From assembly GCA_045616665.1 (NCBI GenBank), contig JAZLHE010000085.1, forward strand, positions 1 through 64,000: a stretch of DNA of 64,000 nucleotides, written 5' to 3'. The notes under the pieces are model-generated. The model was not told the origin of the DNA. It did not search any database and saw only the letters and a program-made list of their open reading frames with translations. Of this stretch, positions 42,609 through 51,553 are shown piece after piece (the stretch's first letter is position 1; the number at the start of each line of letters is the position of its first letter). The position numbers were made by a program, and so were the translations under genes. This DNA comes from RUG11690 sp045616665. GTDB taxonomy: Bacteria > Bacteroidota > Bacteroidia > Bacteroidales > WCHB1-69.

Positions 42609-42663
42609 ATTCGCTCATCAATTTGGCTACTTCTAAATATTATTCGTTCATAAAATTGGCATA
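42609..42663. repeat. Two tandem repeats upstream of ATPase 6
   Basis: ATTCGCTCATCAATTTGGC (from 42609) and ATTCGTTCATAAAATTGGC (from 42642), 16 of 19 identical, period 33. The -7 element TATCTTTG is at 42723-42730. Confidence 0.6.
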
Positions 42664-42754
42664 TATTGCATAATATTCCCTCATTTTTTTGGATAATTCA
42701 TTTTTCGTTTTCAGGAAATGCGTATCTTTGCATTCTAAAAACAGCATTTTTAAA

Positions 42755-44071
42755 ATGAGGAGAAAGTTATATAACAGTTTGATTGAATGGAAAAACAATT
42801 CCCATAGAAAGCCTTTGATCTTGGAGGGTGCGCGACAAGTAGGAAAAACTTGGCTGCTGAAGGAGTTTGGCAAAAACGAATACGAAAATTTAGTGTACGT
42901 GAATTGTCACGATAATCCCGAAGTTCAGCAGCTCTTTATGCAGGATTTAAATGTGATTCGAATAATGCAGGCATTTGAAGCCTATAGTGGACAGCGTATT
43001 GTAGCAGGAAAAACACTAATTTTCATTGACGAAATCCAAGAAGCGCCGCACGCATTGGAAAGTTTGAAATATTTCTGCGAGAATGCGCCCGAACAACACG
43101 TTGCAGTGGCTGGTTCCTTGTTGGGCGTAATGAATCGGCCAAAGGAATCATATCCTGTGGGAAAGGTTAACACCTTGCGTTTGTTACCGATGAGCTATGA
43201 AGAATTCCTGTGGGCACAAGGCGCTGACTATCTGGCGGATGAAATGTGTCGCCTGAACTGGCAGTTGATGAAAGATGCGGACGTTAAGTTGCAGGAGCAC
43301 CTTCGGCAATACTACTATGTGGGTGGTATGCCCGAAGCGGTGTTGCACTATACCACGCAAGGAGATGTGAACGGAGTTCGACGCATCCAGCAAGAGATTA
43401 TTGCGAATTACAATCACGATTTTGCAAAGCACGCGGGCAAAGAAACACAACGGATTCGTATGGTTTGGGACAGCATTCCAAGCCAATTGGCAAAGAAGAA
43501 TAAGAAATTCATTTATGGAGCGGTCAAAAAAGGTGGTCGGGCGCGCGAATTGGAGAACGCCATACAATGGCTCGTGGATGCCGGATTGGTCTATAAGGTA
43601 TATCGCGCTGCAAGTCCCAAAGTCCCGTTGAAGTTTTATCGCGACATCAATGCCTTTAAACTATATCTGCTTGATGTCGGCCTTCTTGGCGCGCTATCAG
43701 AAGCCCCGGCCATGCAGATGCTTGTAACCAACGACGTTTTCAAGGAATTCAAAGGCTCATTTTCAGAAAATTTTGTATTGCAGCAGTTGACGAATGTCCC
43801 ATCGTTGCCAGTGTATTACTATAGCAAGGATAATTCAAGATTGGAAATCGATTTTTTGGTTCAACTCAATGATCAAGTTGTCCCGATTGAGGTCAAGGCG
43901 GAAGAAAACGTGAAGGGGAAATCGTTGGCGCAGTTTGTAAAAAACGAGTTTGGCAAAGAACACCTTCAAGGATTGCGTATTTCTATGAAACCCTATATTG
44001 ACCAAGGTTGGATGGAAAACATACCCTTATATGCCGTCGGCTTTTACATTCAGCAAACTATGTCGGAGTAA
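42755..44071 (+). CDS. AAA ATPase with DUF4143 domain (ATPase 6)
   Basis: A 438-residue protein from ATG 42755 (MRRKLYNSLIEWKNNS); the ATG at 42689 lies upstream of the promoter and is rejected. Walker A GARQVGKTWLL, Walker B LIFIDEIQE, sensor VAVAGSLLG, RGRARELENAIQWL-like DUF4143 block, and C-terminal EIDFLVQLNDQVVPIEVKAEEN with an intact D...E-x-K. In sequence it belongs to a different sub-branch than ATPases 1-3 and 5. Confidence 0.9.
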   Translation: MRRKLYNSLIEWKNNSHRKPLILEGARQVGKTWLLKEFGKNEYENLVYVNCHDNPEVQQLFMQDLNVIRIMQAFEAYSGQRIVAGKTLIFIDEIQEAPHALESLKYFCENAPEQHVAVAGSLLGVMNRPKESYPVGKVNTLRLLPMSYEEFLWAQGADYLADEMCRLNWQLMKDADVKLQEHLRQYYYVGGMPEAVLHYTTQGDVNGVRRIQQEIIANYNHDFAKHAGKETQRIRMVWDSIPSQLAKKNKKFIYGAVKKGGRARELENAIQWLVDAGLVYKVYRAASPKVPLKFYRDINAFKLYLLDVGLLGALSEAPAMQMLVTNDVFKEFKGSFSENFVLQQLTNVPSLPVYYYSKDNSRLEIDFLVQLNDQVVPIEVKAEENVKGKSLAQFVKNEFGKEHLQGLRISMKPYIDQGWMENIPLYAVGFYIQQTMSE

Positions 44072-44085
44072 GGGAATCTTCTGCC

Positions 44086-44136
44086 GTTCCATCCCTGTTC
44101 ACGGCTTCCTGCAACACGAGGTGCGGGAGATGAGGT
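44086..44136 (+). pseudogene. 3' remnant of the PH-like gene, copy 4
   Basis: A short diverged piece (ACGGCTTCCTGCAACACGAG and GTGCGGGAGATG) of the same gene end, 15 bases after the ATPase 6 stop. Confidence 0.65.
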
Positions 44137-44194
44137 GCTTTGCCTGCCCCCAAATGATATAAATTTGGCTGTATTTATATGTACATATTTTTCG

Positions 44195-44202
44195 TATCTT
44201 TG
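44195..44202 (+). promoter_or_regulatory. Promoter -7 element of the MMPL exporter gene
   Basis: TATCTTTG, about 54 bases before the start codon. Confidence 0.55.
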
Positions 44203-44255
44203 CACTTTTGTAATTACATTGAAGAATAAGTTGGAATTTGAGATATAATTGCTTG

Positions 44256-47200
44256 ATGACTAAATATTTGGTGAAATATAGATACTGGCTTCTCGGCGTA
44301 ACTCTTGCGTTTGCCGCATTGTGTGCCGTGTTACTTTTCCGTGTGAATATTAATACGGATATGACCAAATACCTTCCCGATGACTCTCAAATGCGTGCCG
44401 GCCTGGAAGTGATGAATGGCGAATTCGGCGATATGACCGAAATGGGTGGTAATGATATCCGTGTGATGTTTGACGGCCTTTCGGATGAAGACAAGTTGGA
44501 GAAAATGGCATACCTGCGCGGGGTGGAGCACGTGAAGAGTGTGATGGAGTTGGAAAACGGTTCGCATACGCTCTATGAATTGGGCGTTGCCGGATCCGTT
44601 GACCAAGTGGCTTTGGGTGAACAAATTGAGGAAAAATTTCCAGAGGTTGTGGCCGTTGAGACCAGTCAGGATGGTGCCACCGCCGAAGTGCCGATGCTTC
44701 TCGGTGGCGTGGCATTGTTGCTGATTATCCTCTTCGCTATGTGCCGCTCGTGGCTGGAACCCGTGCTGTTTTTGGCTTCTACGGGAATTGCGGTCCTTAT
44801 CAATGTGGGAACCAACGCCTTCCTTCCCAGCGTCTCCGTTACTACCAATTCGATTGTGGCTATCCTGCAATTGGTCTTGTCAATGGATTATTCCATTATC
44901 TTGCTCAATCATTTCCGACAAGATCGCCAGCTGAACAGCAATAGCCTTGTGGCGATGCAGAAGGCAGTGGGTAGGGCGGCCGCTCCCATCGTGAGTAGTG
45001 CACTGACTACGATCGTGGGACTTATTATGTTGGTATTTATGAAGTTGAAGATAGGAGAGGACTTGGGCGTGGTTTTGTCGAAAGGCGTTTTTTGCAGTTT
45101 GGTTTGCAACTTCACAGTCCTTCCTTCTTTGATATTGTTGTTTGAAAAGGGAATTGACCGTTCGGCCAAGAAGGTTTTTGTTTTTCCAACGGACAAGCTT
45201 GCTCATTTCTGTGCGAAAAACAGCATCCTTTTGTCTGTGGTCTTTGTTGTGGTTTTTGCGGGTTCATACATCCTTCGCAAGCAAACCGACATCATTTTCT
45301 ATAAGTCAACGGAGTCTGAAATTGAACAGTATTTTCCTAAAAAAAATCCGGTGGTGCTGATTTATGACAATGCCGACGAGTCTAAGGTGCTTCCGCTTGT
45401 CGATTCAGTGATGAATGACACGGGAGTGGAAATGGTCGTTTCCTATCCGTCGTTGTTGCTTCGTGAATATACGGCGCCGCAAATGGTGGAATCAATTAAG
45501 GGGTTGACAAGCCTGATGGAAAATATGGGAATGGAAAACAAGTCCACGATAAGTATGGATATGCTTTCAGAGGATGTGATGAAGGTGCTGTATTATGCGG
45601 CTAATGGTGGAAATAAAAATATCACGATGGGATTTAACGAAATGGCAGATTTCATTATCGGCGAAGCCAATAATCCCAATTCCGTTATCGCTCAGCAGAT
45701 GGATGACGAGATGAAGGAAAAGTTGAAGATGTTGGACGACTTACGTATCCCCGTGGTTTCCGTTGAACAACCCAAGGAAGTAAAGCCTGCCAATAAACCT
45801 GTTGTTTCCTCCGAGAAGTTGACGCCTGCGCCGACCAAGACGCAAACGCCTTCTCCTGCAGTAAAAACGCCGGTTAAACAGGAAAACCCTACGGTTACGC
45901 ATACGTCAAAGCCAGGTTCTTATTCCCCCTATACAGATACGGTGTTGCTCAACAAGCCGATGAACTATGAGGAAATGGCTTCCTATTTGACAATGTCGGC
46001 TCCACAAGCCAAGATGGTTTACAAATTGGCTCAACGTAACGGGAAGACGATGACGCCGTGGCAGTTTGTTCATTTTATGACTGACAACATCCTGCAAAGA
46101 AAAGGAATGGCGTCGATGATTAAGGAGACGGAACGTAAGCAGTTGATTGCTCTCAAGGATACAATGGATGCCGCTATGCAGGCTGTCAGCACTCCACAAG
46201 AAGCAGCTGTGGAACAAGTTGCCGATGCCCCATCTGAAACAAAGTCCGACAATTTGGTAACGCCTGCAGATTCTGTCCAATCGGTTGTTCTTCTTCCGTC
46301 AACCCCGGCGCCGATAGCCGTGCCGACTCCAAAAATTGACAAGTCTGTCCTGGTTTTGGACGAAATGTTGTCGGGAAAGAAAAAATATACTTCGGAACAA
46401 ATGGCAAAAAATTTGTCCATCTTGGGAGAAAACATCCCGAAGGAACTCATCGACTTACTATATTTATATTATGCCGGTACTCACAATTATGACACGACTT
46501 GGACGATGTCCGTGGAACAAATCGTTGATTTTCTGTCTGATTCAGTTTTGACAGATCCTCGTTTTGATGCGCTTATTCAGGATGATATGAGGTCAAGTTT
46601 TGAACAGATGGAGCAAACAATGGCGGAAGGCGTTGGAAAATTGCGTTCTAAACATCATTCTTTGGCAATGATTATCACCAATTATCCTACCGAGTCGCCA
46701 GAAACGTATCGGTTTATCAATCATTATGATTCTTTATGTAAAAATAATTTGAGCCATCAGTACTATTCCGTTGGCGAGTCGGTGATGTTGTCTGAAATGA
46801 AGGCTGGTTTTAACAGAGAAGTCCTGGTGGTAACGTTGCTTACTATTATGGCAATTTTCTTGATTGTTGCCATTACTTTCCGTTCGGTTATTTTGTCGGC
46901 CATCTTAGTGATGACGGTGATGTCTGGCGTGTTTGTCAATGTGGTGGTGAGCGGTCTCGGCGGCAGTTCCCTGCTTTATATCGCTTATTTGGTGGTTCAA
47001 AGTATTCTGATGGGTGCTGCCATCGATTACGGAATTCTTTTTGCCAATTATTATCGTACCAAGCGTATTGCCTTTGGTGTGGAAGAATCCTTGCGAGAAA
47101 CCTACAGAAGTTCTATCCATACGATTCTTACGTCTGGATTAATCCTGATTTTAGTTCCTGGAATTATGGCTATTCTGGTGTCGGATTTGACCATTGCCAA

Positions 47201-47315
47201 TATTGTGAAGTCCATCTCCATAGGTGCTTTGGTGACGGTGCTGCTTATTTTGTTCGTGTTGCCGGGCGTGCTGGTCTTCTGCGATAAAATCATCATCAGA
47301 AAAAGAAAAGAATAG
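44256..47315 (+). CDS. MMPL/RND-superfamily exporter
   Basis: A 1019-residue inner-membrane protein from ATG 44256 (MTKYLVKYRYWLLG). Twelve transmembrane helices in two halves: one helix at the start, a periplasmic domain, then a five-helix bundle (about residues 140-330, with the proton-relay-type stretch LVLSMDYSIILLNHFR), and the same again near the end (GAAIDYGILFANYYRT). The Asp-Tyr-(Gly/Ser)-Ile pair matches the MMPL family. The second periplasmic domain is long (about 350-830), with Pro/Thr/Lys-rich linkers and three related helical segments. Substrate probably a lipid or hydrophobic compound, by family. Confidence 0.88.
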   Translation: MTKYLVKYRYWLLGVTLAFAALCAVLLFRVNINTDMTKYLPDDSQMRAGLEVMNGEFGDMTEMGGNDIRVMFDGLSDEDKLEKMAYLRGVEHVKSVMELENGSHTLYELGVAGSVDQVALGEQIEEKFPEVVAVETSQDGATAEVPMLLGGVALLLIILFAMCRSWLEPVLFLASTGIAVLINVGTNAFLPSVSVTTNSIVAILQLVLSMDYSIILLNHFRQDRQLNSNSLVAMQKAVGRAAAPIVSSALTTIVGLIMLVFMKLKIGEDLGVVLSKGVFCSLVCNFTVLPSLILLFEKGIDRSAKKVFVFPTDKLAHFCAKNSILLSVVFVVVFAGSYILRKQTDIIFYKSTESEIEQYFPKKNPVVLIYDNADESKVLPLVDSVMNDTGVEMVVSYPSLLLREYTAPQMVESIKGLTSLMENMGMENKSTISMDMLSEDVMKVLYYAANGGNKNITMGFNEMADFIIGEANNPNSVIAQQMDDEMKEKLKMLDDLRIPVVSVEQPKEVKPANKPVVSSEKLTPAPTKTQTPSPAVKTPVKQENPTVTHTSKPGSYSPYTDTVLLNKPMNYEEMASYLTMSAPQAKMVYKLAQRNGKTMTPWQFVHFMTDNILQRKGMASMIKETERKQLIALKDTMDAAMQAVSTPQEAAVEQVADAPSETKSDNLVTPADSVQSVVLLPSTPAPIAVPTPKIDKSVLVLDEMLSGKKKYTSEQMAKNLSILGENIPKELIDLLYLYYAGTHNYDTTWTMSVEQIVDFLSDSVLTDPRFDALIQDDMRSSFEQMEQTMAEGVGKLRSKHHSLAMIITNYPTESPETYRFINHYDSLCKNNLSHQYYSVGESVMLSEMKAGFNREVLVVTLLTIMAIFLIVAITFRSVILSAILVMTVMSGVFVNVVVSGLGGSSLLYIAYLVVQSILMGAAIDYGILFANYYRTKRIAFGVEESLRETYRSSIHTILTSGLILILVPGIMAILVSDLTIANIVKSISIGALVTVLLILFVLPGVLVFCDKIIIRKRKE

Positions 47316-47318
47316 CAT

Positions 47319-47354
47319 CTGGTCTTTGTCGTAACGACAAATCAGGCTTTTTTT
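47319..47354 (+). terminator. Terminator of the MMPL gene
   Basis: TTTGTCG (47325-47331) pairs with CGACAAA (47335-47341), extended by CTG/CAG, then a T-run. Confidence 0.7.
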
Positions 47355-47427
47355 GACGTCTTGCATTTCTTGTGGGAATGATAATGCAAAAAATCTTGTT
47401 GTTTTGTTATTCCTGAGGAAAAAGTTG

Positions 47428-47435
47428 TATATTTG
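47428..47435 (+). promoter_or_regulatory. Promoter -7 element of valS
   Basis: TATATTTG, 85 bases before the start codon. Confidence 0.5.
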
Positions 47436-47519
47436 TATCATATTTTGCTTAAAACTACATTTTTTATAAATGATTGATAGTAAAGTAGATAAAATTTTGA
47501 GAATAATAATAAAATATAG

Positions 47520-50162
47520 ATGACAATGGAAATTGCAACTAAGTACGAACCGAAGAACATCGAAGATAAATGGTATCAATTTTGGATTGAGCACCAGTTG
47601 TTTGCCTCAAAACCTAATCAACAGAAACCTTTTACGGTGGTGATTCCGCCCCCTAATGTGACGGGCGTTTTGCACATGGGACACATGCTGAACAACACGA
47701 TTCAGGATGTGCTGGTGCGTCGTGCCCGTATGCGCGGTTATAATGCCGTGTGGGTGCCGGGTACCGACCACGCCTCTATTGCAACTGAAGCCAAGGTGGT
47801 CAATATGCTCAAGGAAAAAGGAATCGACAAGCGTTCTTTGTCACGTGAGGAATTTTTGAAATACGCTTGGGAATGGAAGGAAAAATATGGCGGAATTATC
47901 CTGAAGCAGTTGCGCAAATTGGGTGCTTCCTGCGACTGGGATCGTACCCGTTTTACAATGGATCCGGAAATGTCCGAAGCCGTTACGAAGGTGTTTGTCG
48001 ATTTGTATAATAAAGGCAAAATCTATCGCGGCGTCCGTATGGTGAACTGGGATCCCAAGGCTTTGACCGCAGTTTCCGACGAAGAGGTCATTTATCACGA
48101 AGTTCAGTCTAAGTTGTATTATGTTCGCTACCTCATTGAAGGTACAACGGATGAATACGTGACGATTGCTACCACGCGTCCCGAGACGATTGTCGGCGAT
48201 ACCGCTATCTGTATGCATCCAGAAGATGAAAGGTATCAGCATCTTCGCGGCAAACGTGCCATCGTTCCATTGGTAAATCGTTCCATCCCGTTGATTTTTG
48301 ACGAGTATGTGGATCGTGATTTCGGAACCGGTGCCTTAAAGATTACGCCGGCTCACGATATTAATGACTATAATTTAGGTATTAAATATAAATTAGATAC
48401 CATCAATATTTTTAACGATAATGGCACGCTGAACGAAGCAGCCCAATTCCTCGTAGGCGTGGATCGCTTTGAAGCCCGTAAGCAGATTATTCCGTTGTTG
48501 GAAGCAGCGGGCAACCTGATGAAGATAGAAGATTATACCAATAAGGTCGGCTATTCTGAACGTACCAACGAGGTCATCGAACCGAAATTGTCTTTGCAAT
48601 GGTTCTGCGATATGGCTTCTTTGGCAAAACCCGCGTTGGACGTGGTGATGAAGGACGAAATCAGGTTTTATCCAGATAAGTTCAAAAATACGTATGCCCA
48701 TTGGATGGAAAATGTCAAGGACTGGTGTATCAGCCGCCAATTGTGGTGGGGCCATCGTATTCCAGCCTATCACTTGCCCAATCGTGAGTTCGTGGTGGCT
48801 GTAAATAAGGAAGAAGCGTTTAAGATGGCTACGGAAAAATATCCTGAGTTGAATCTGACAATGGATGATTTGAAGCAAGACGAAGATGTGATGGACACTT
48901 GGTTCTCATCTTGGTTGTGGCCAATGTCGGTGTTTGACGGCATCCGCAACCCCCATAATCCTGAAGTGGACTATTATTATCCGGCCGCTGTTTTGGTAAC
49001 GGCTCCCGATATCATTTTCTTCTGGGTGGCTCGTATGATTATGGCCGGTTTGGAATGGCGTCAGGCCGTGCCGTTTAAGGATGTGTACTTTACCGGAACC
49101 GTTCGCGATAAATTGGGTAGGAAGATGTCAAAACAACTCGGCAACTCTCCGGATCCGATTATGTTAATGGAAAAATTTGGTGCCGACGGTGTCCGTATGG
49201 GAATGCTTTTGAGTTCGCCCGCAGGCAACGATTTGCTTTTTGATGAGTCTTTGTGTGAACAGGGAAGAAATTTCAATAATAAGATATGGAATGCCTTCCG
49301 CTTGATTAAGGGTTGGGAAGTTGATGAAAATTTGCCACAGCCGCAATCCAACGCCACGGCGGTGAAATGGTTTTCGATGCGTCTTAACGAAGTTTTGACA
49401 GAGATGAATGACCATTTCGGAAAATATCGTTTGTCAGACGCCCTGATGGCTGTGTATAAGTTGGTTTGGGACGATTTCTGCTCATGTTTCCTCGAAGTGG
49501 TGAAACCTCCTTATCAAAAACCTATTGACGGTAAAACTTATGGTGAAATTATCGATATTTTTGATAAATTGTTGCGCATTATGCACCCGTTTATGCCGTT
49601 TATTACGGAAGAATTATGGCATGGCCTGAAAGACCGTAAGGATGATGAGTCTATTATGGTGGCCGTGATGCCTGAATCCGAATGCGGTGCCGATGACCAG
49701 CAATATCTGAATCGTTTTGCCAATACGCAAAAAGTCATCGAACGCGTGCGCCGCGTTCGTGCCGAAAAGAATATCGCTCCCAAAAATCCTATCAGTCTCT
49801 TCGTGCTGAGAAAAAAATCTAATGAAGATGCCGAAATGGATTGCATTATCGAAAAATTGTGCAATATTCCTAACGTGGAATATGTGGATGAAAAAGTTCC
49901 CGGTGCCGTTCTGTTCATTGAACAAAATGTGGAATATTTTGTCCCGTTTGCAGAAAATATAGATAAGGATGCAGAATTGAAGAAGTTGAACGACGAATTG
50001 GTTTACGCTGAAAATTTCTTGCAGTCTGTCTTGAAAAAATTGTCCAATGAGCGTTTCGTGCAAAATGCTCCGGAACAGGTGGTGGCCGTCGAACGCAAAA
50101 AACAAGCCGACGCGGAGGCGAAAATTCAATTGTTGAAAGAACAAATCGCAGGGTTAAAGTAG
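47520..50162 (+). CDS. valS: Valyl-tRNA synthetase
   Basis: An 880-residue class I synthetase that charges tRNA-Val. HIGH motif is LHMGHM (H52-H55) after PPPNVTG; the editing (CP1) domain has TTRPETIVGDTA; KMSKS motif is KMSKQ near residue 535; the anticodon domain is followed by the C-terminal coiled coil (ELKKLNDELVYAENFL to the end). Length is normal. An ATG two codons in (47526) is an alternative start. Confidence 0.97.
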   Translation: MTMEIATKYEPKNIEDKWYQFWIEHQLFASKPNQQKPFTVVIPPPNVTGVLHMGHMLNNTIQDVLVRRARMRGYNAVWVPGTDHASIATEAKVVNMLKEKGIDKRSLSREEFLKYAWEWKEKYGGIILKQLRKLGASCDWDRTRFTMDPEMSEAVTKVFVDLYNKGKIYRGVRMVNWDPKALTAVSDEEVIYHEVQSKLYYVRYLIEGTTDEYVTIATTRPETIVGDTAICMHPEDERYQHLRGKRAIVPLVNRSIPLIFDEYVDRDFGTGALKITPAHDINDYNLGIKYKLDTINIFNDNGTLNEAAQFLVGVDRFEARKQIIPLLEAAGNLMKIEDYTNKVGYSERTNEVIEPKLSLQWFCDMASLAKPALDVVMKDEIRFYPDKFKNTYAHWMENVKDWCISRQLWWGHRIPAYHLPNREFVVAVNKEEAFKMATEKYPELNLTMDDLKQDEDVMDTWFSSWLWPMSVFDGIRNPHNPEVDYYYPAAVLVTAPDIIFFWVARMIMAGLEWRQAVPFKDVYFTGTVRDKLGRKMSKQLGNSPDPIMLMEKFGADGVRMGMLLSSPAGNDLLFDESLCEQGRNFNNKIWNAFRLIKGWEVDENLPQPQSNATAVKWFSMRLNEVLTEMNDHFGKYRLSDALMAVYKLVWDDFCSCFLEVVKPPYQKPIDGKTYGEIIDIFDKLLRIMHPFMPFITEELWHGLKDRKDDESIMVAVMPESECGADDQQYLNRFANTQKVIERVRRVRAEKNIAPKNPISLFVLRKKSNEDAEMDCIIEKLCNIPNVEYVDEKVPGAVLFIEQNVEYFVPFAENIDKDAELKKLNDELVYAENFLQSVLKKLSNERFVQNAPEQVVAVERKKQADAEAKIQLLKEQIAGLK

Positions 50163-50220
50163 TGAGAAATAGAGTGTTGCCAATTGTCAAATGCTGATTG
50201 GCAACACTAAAATTGAAAAT

Positions 50221-50412
50221 ATGGAACATTTCTTTAGATTGGTATTGCTGTGCGGCATCTATATCGTGCCTTTACACTTTATGGATATTGAAGATAAGTT
50301 CATTATTCAGGTGACTGGCGTGATTGGTATTGTCGTGGCATACTTTCTCGCTCTGTTCATTATGAAAAAACTGAAAAAGAGAAATGAAGGAAAAGAGAAG
50401 AACAATGCGTAG
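50221..50412 (+). CDS. Small two-helix membrane protein
   Basis: A 63-residue protein (ATG 50221) with two hydrophobic helices (FFRLVLLCGIYIVPLHFM and VTGVIGIVVAYFLALFIM) and a Lys/Glu-rich tail. It starts 58 bases after valS. Function unknown. Confidence 0.6.
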   Translation: MEHFFRLVLLCGIYIVPLHFMDIEDKFIIQVTGVIGIVVAYFLALFIMKKLKKRNEGKEKNNA

Positions 50413-50785
50413 TCGCCGACAGGTTCTCGACACTGTTGCGCTGACTGCTTTGCTGACCATTGTCTTTACAGTGGTCGGCTGTTCTTCTGTTTTTGCCTCT
50501 TTCTCGGTTCCCCAAACCATCGAACAAGATCTGCCGCCACAAAGCAGTGAGTTTGAAATATCCACTTTCTCTTTTGGAGGAATGCAAAGTCGTAGCGAAG
50601 TCCCGACCTTATCCATTTCGGTTTTCGTGAAATTATTATCCCATCAGTCATTGAACAAAGAACTCCTGCATAGGGTCTATTATAGACGTTTGTTCAGCAA
50701 TGGGCTCAGTGTTGGAGATGTCTTGTTTTCCAAACGATTGTCACAGGATTTTTATACCTTGTGTGTCGGCTGTTTGAGGTTGTGA
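50405..50785 (+). CDS. Hypothetical exported protein
   Basis: A 126-residue protein from ATG 50405, overlapping the previous gene by 8 bases. N-terminus MRSRRQVLDTVALTALLTIVF with a GCSS sequence could be a lipoprotein signal. The rest (SFGGMQSRSEVPTLSISVFVKLL) has no known motif and is Ser/Leu-rich. The product resembles no family I know. Confidence 0.45.
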   Translation: MRSRRQVLDTVALTALLTIVFTVVGCSSVFASFSVPQTIEQDLPPQSSEFEISTFSFGGMQSRSEVPTLSISVFVKLLSHQSLNKELLHRVYYRRLFSNGLSVGDVLFSKRLSQDFYTLCVGCLRL

Positions 50786-50966
50786 TCCATTCTCCTATTT
50801 TTTCTTACACGATTTGACGAGTTTCGTCTAATAATGCCTTTTGTTCATTATTGGGTTGAAGATGATGTATTTCAGCAAAAATCCGCATTATCGTCAATTT
50901 ATTTGTAAGTGGCTGTAAAATAATAATTTATCACTTTTAAAATAAAAAACAATCTCGAATTATATT

Positions 50967-51509
50967 ATGGAAAATTATAAAAATATTGAAAATTATTTAT
51001 TGGATAATGAAGATAAGAATGTAGAAATCAGAAAGAAAAGCCTACTTCCGTCGATTGTGTTGATGATTATTGCGCTGGTGCTCATCGTCATTCCGGCAAC
51101 GCCGGTCAAGTTTAGCCATTATGCCAATCTTCTTATGGTCATATTAGGCGTGATTGTCTTGATTGTCGCTGTGCTGAAATTCTGGGGGGATAGTACGCGT
51201 CATAAAAACGTATATGTCTATGTTCCAGATAATCAGACGATGAAACATTACAGTGTTTATGTGGATTCCGCAGATATGGCCAAAGTTAATTCCTGCATTG
51301 CCAAACAAAGTTTTGGAGACCTGGCAAGCGTGAAAAAGAGAATTACGTCAGGTCATTATATTGATGTGCTGGGAACTCCTGCTGGAAATTATTATTTAAT
51401 TCAAATGATGGATTATGTTCCCCATCAGTTTGAGGTGGTTTCGCCAGTGGCTGTATTAACAGGACAAAGTGCAGAAATTATGAGCGAACTCATTCGTGAA
51501 TATGCTTAA
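50967..51509 (+). CDS. Hypothetical membrane protein, two helices plus soluble domain
   Basis: A 180-residue protein: 25 cytosolic residues, two transmembrane helices (about 26-48 and 53-72, LLPSIVLMIIALVLIVIPA and LLMVILGVIVLIVAVLKF), then a 105-residue soluble domain (NVYVYVPDNQTMKHYSVYVDS). It stands 44 bases before the topoisomerase gene, but a promoter lies between. Confidence 0.65.
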   Translation: MENYKNIENYLLDNEDKNVEIRKKSLLPSIVLMIIALVLIVIPATPVKFSHYANLLMVILGVIVLIVAVLKFWGDSTRHKNVYVYVPDNQTMKHYSVYVDSADMAKVNSCIAKQSFGDLASVKKRITSGHYIDVLGTPAGNYYLIQMMDYVPHQFEVVSPVAVLTGQSAEIMSELIREYA

Positions 51510-51516
51510 AAATTTG

Positions 51517-51524
51517 TATATTTG
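51517..51524 (+). promoter_or_regulatory. Promoter -7 element of the topoisomerase gene
   Basis: TATATTTG, 30 bases before the start codon. Confidence 0.6.
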
Positions 51525-51553
51525 CAGCCGTGAACTCTAAGAATGATAGATAA

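Noticed and set aside
30000..44136. Prophage or conjugative element
   Set aside because: No integrase, capsid, terminase, relaxase or tra genes are seen; only single-gene units and a RAYT.
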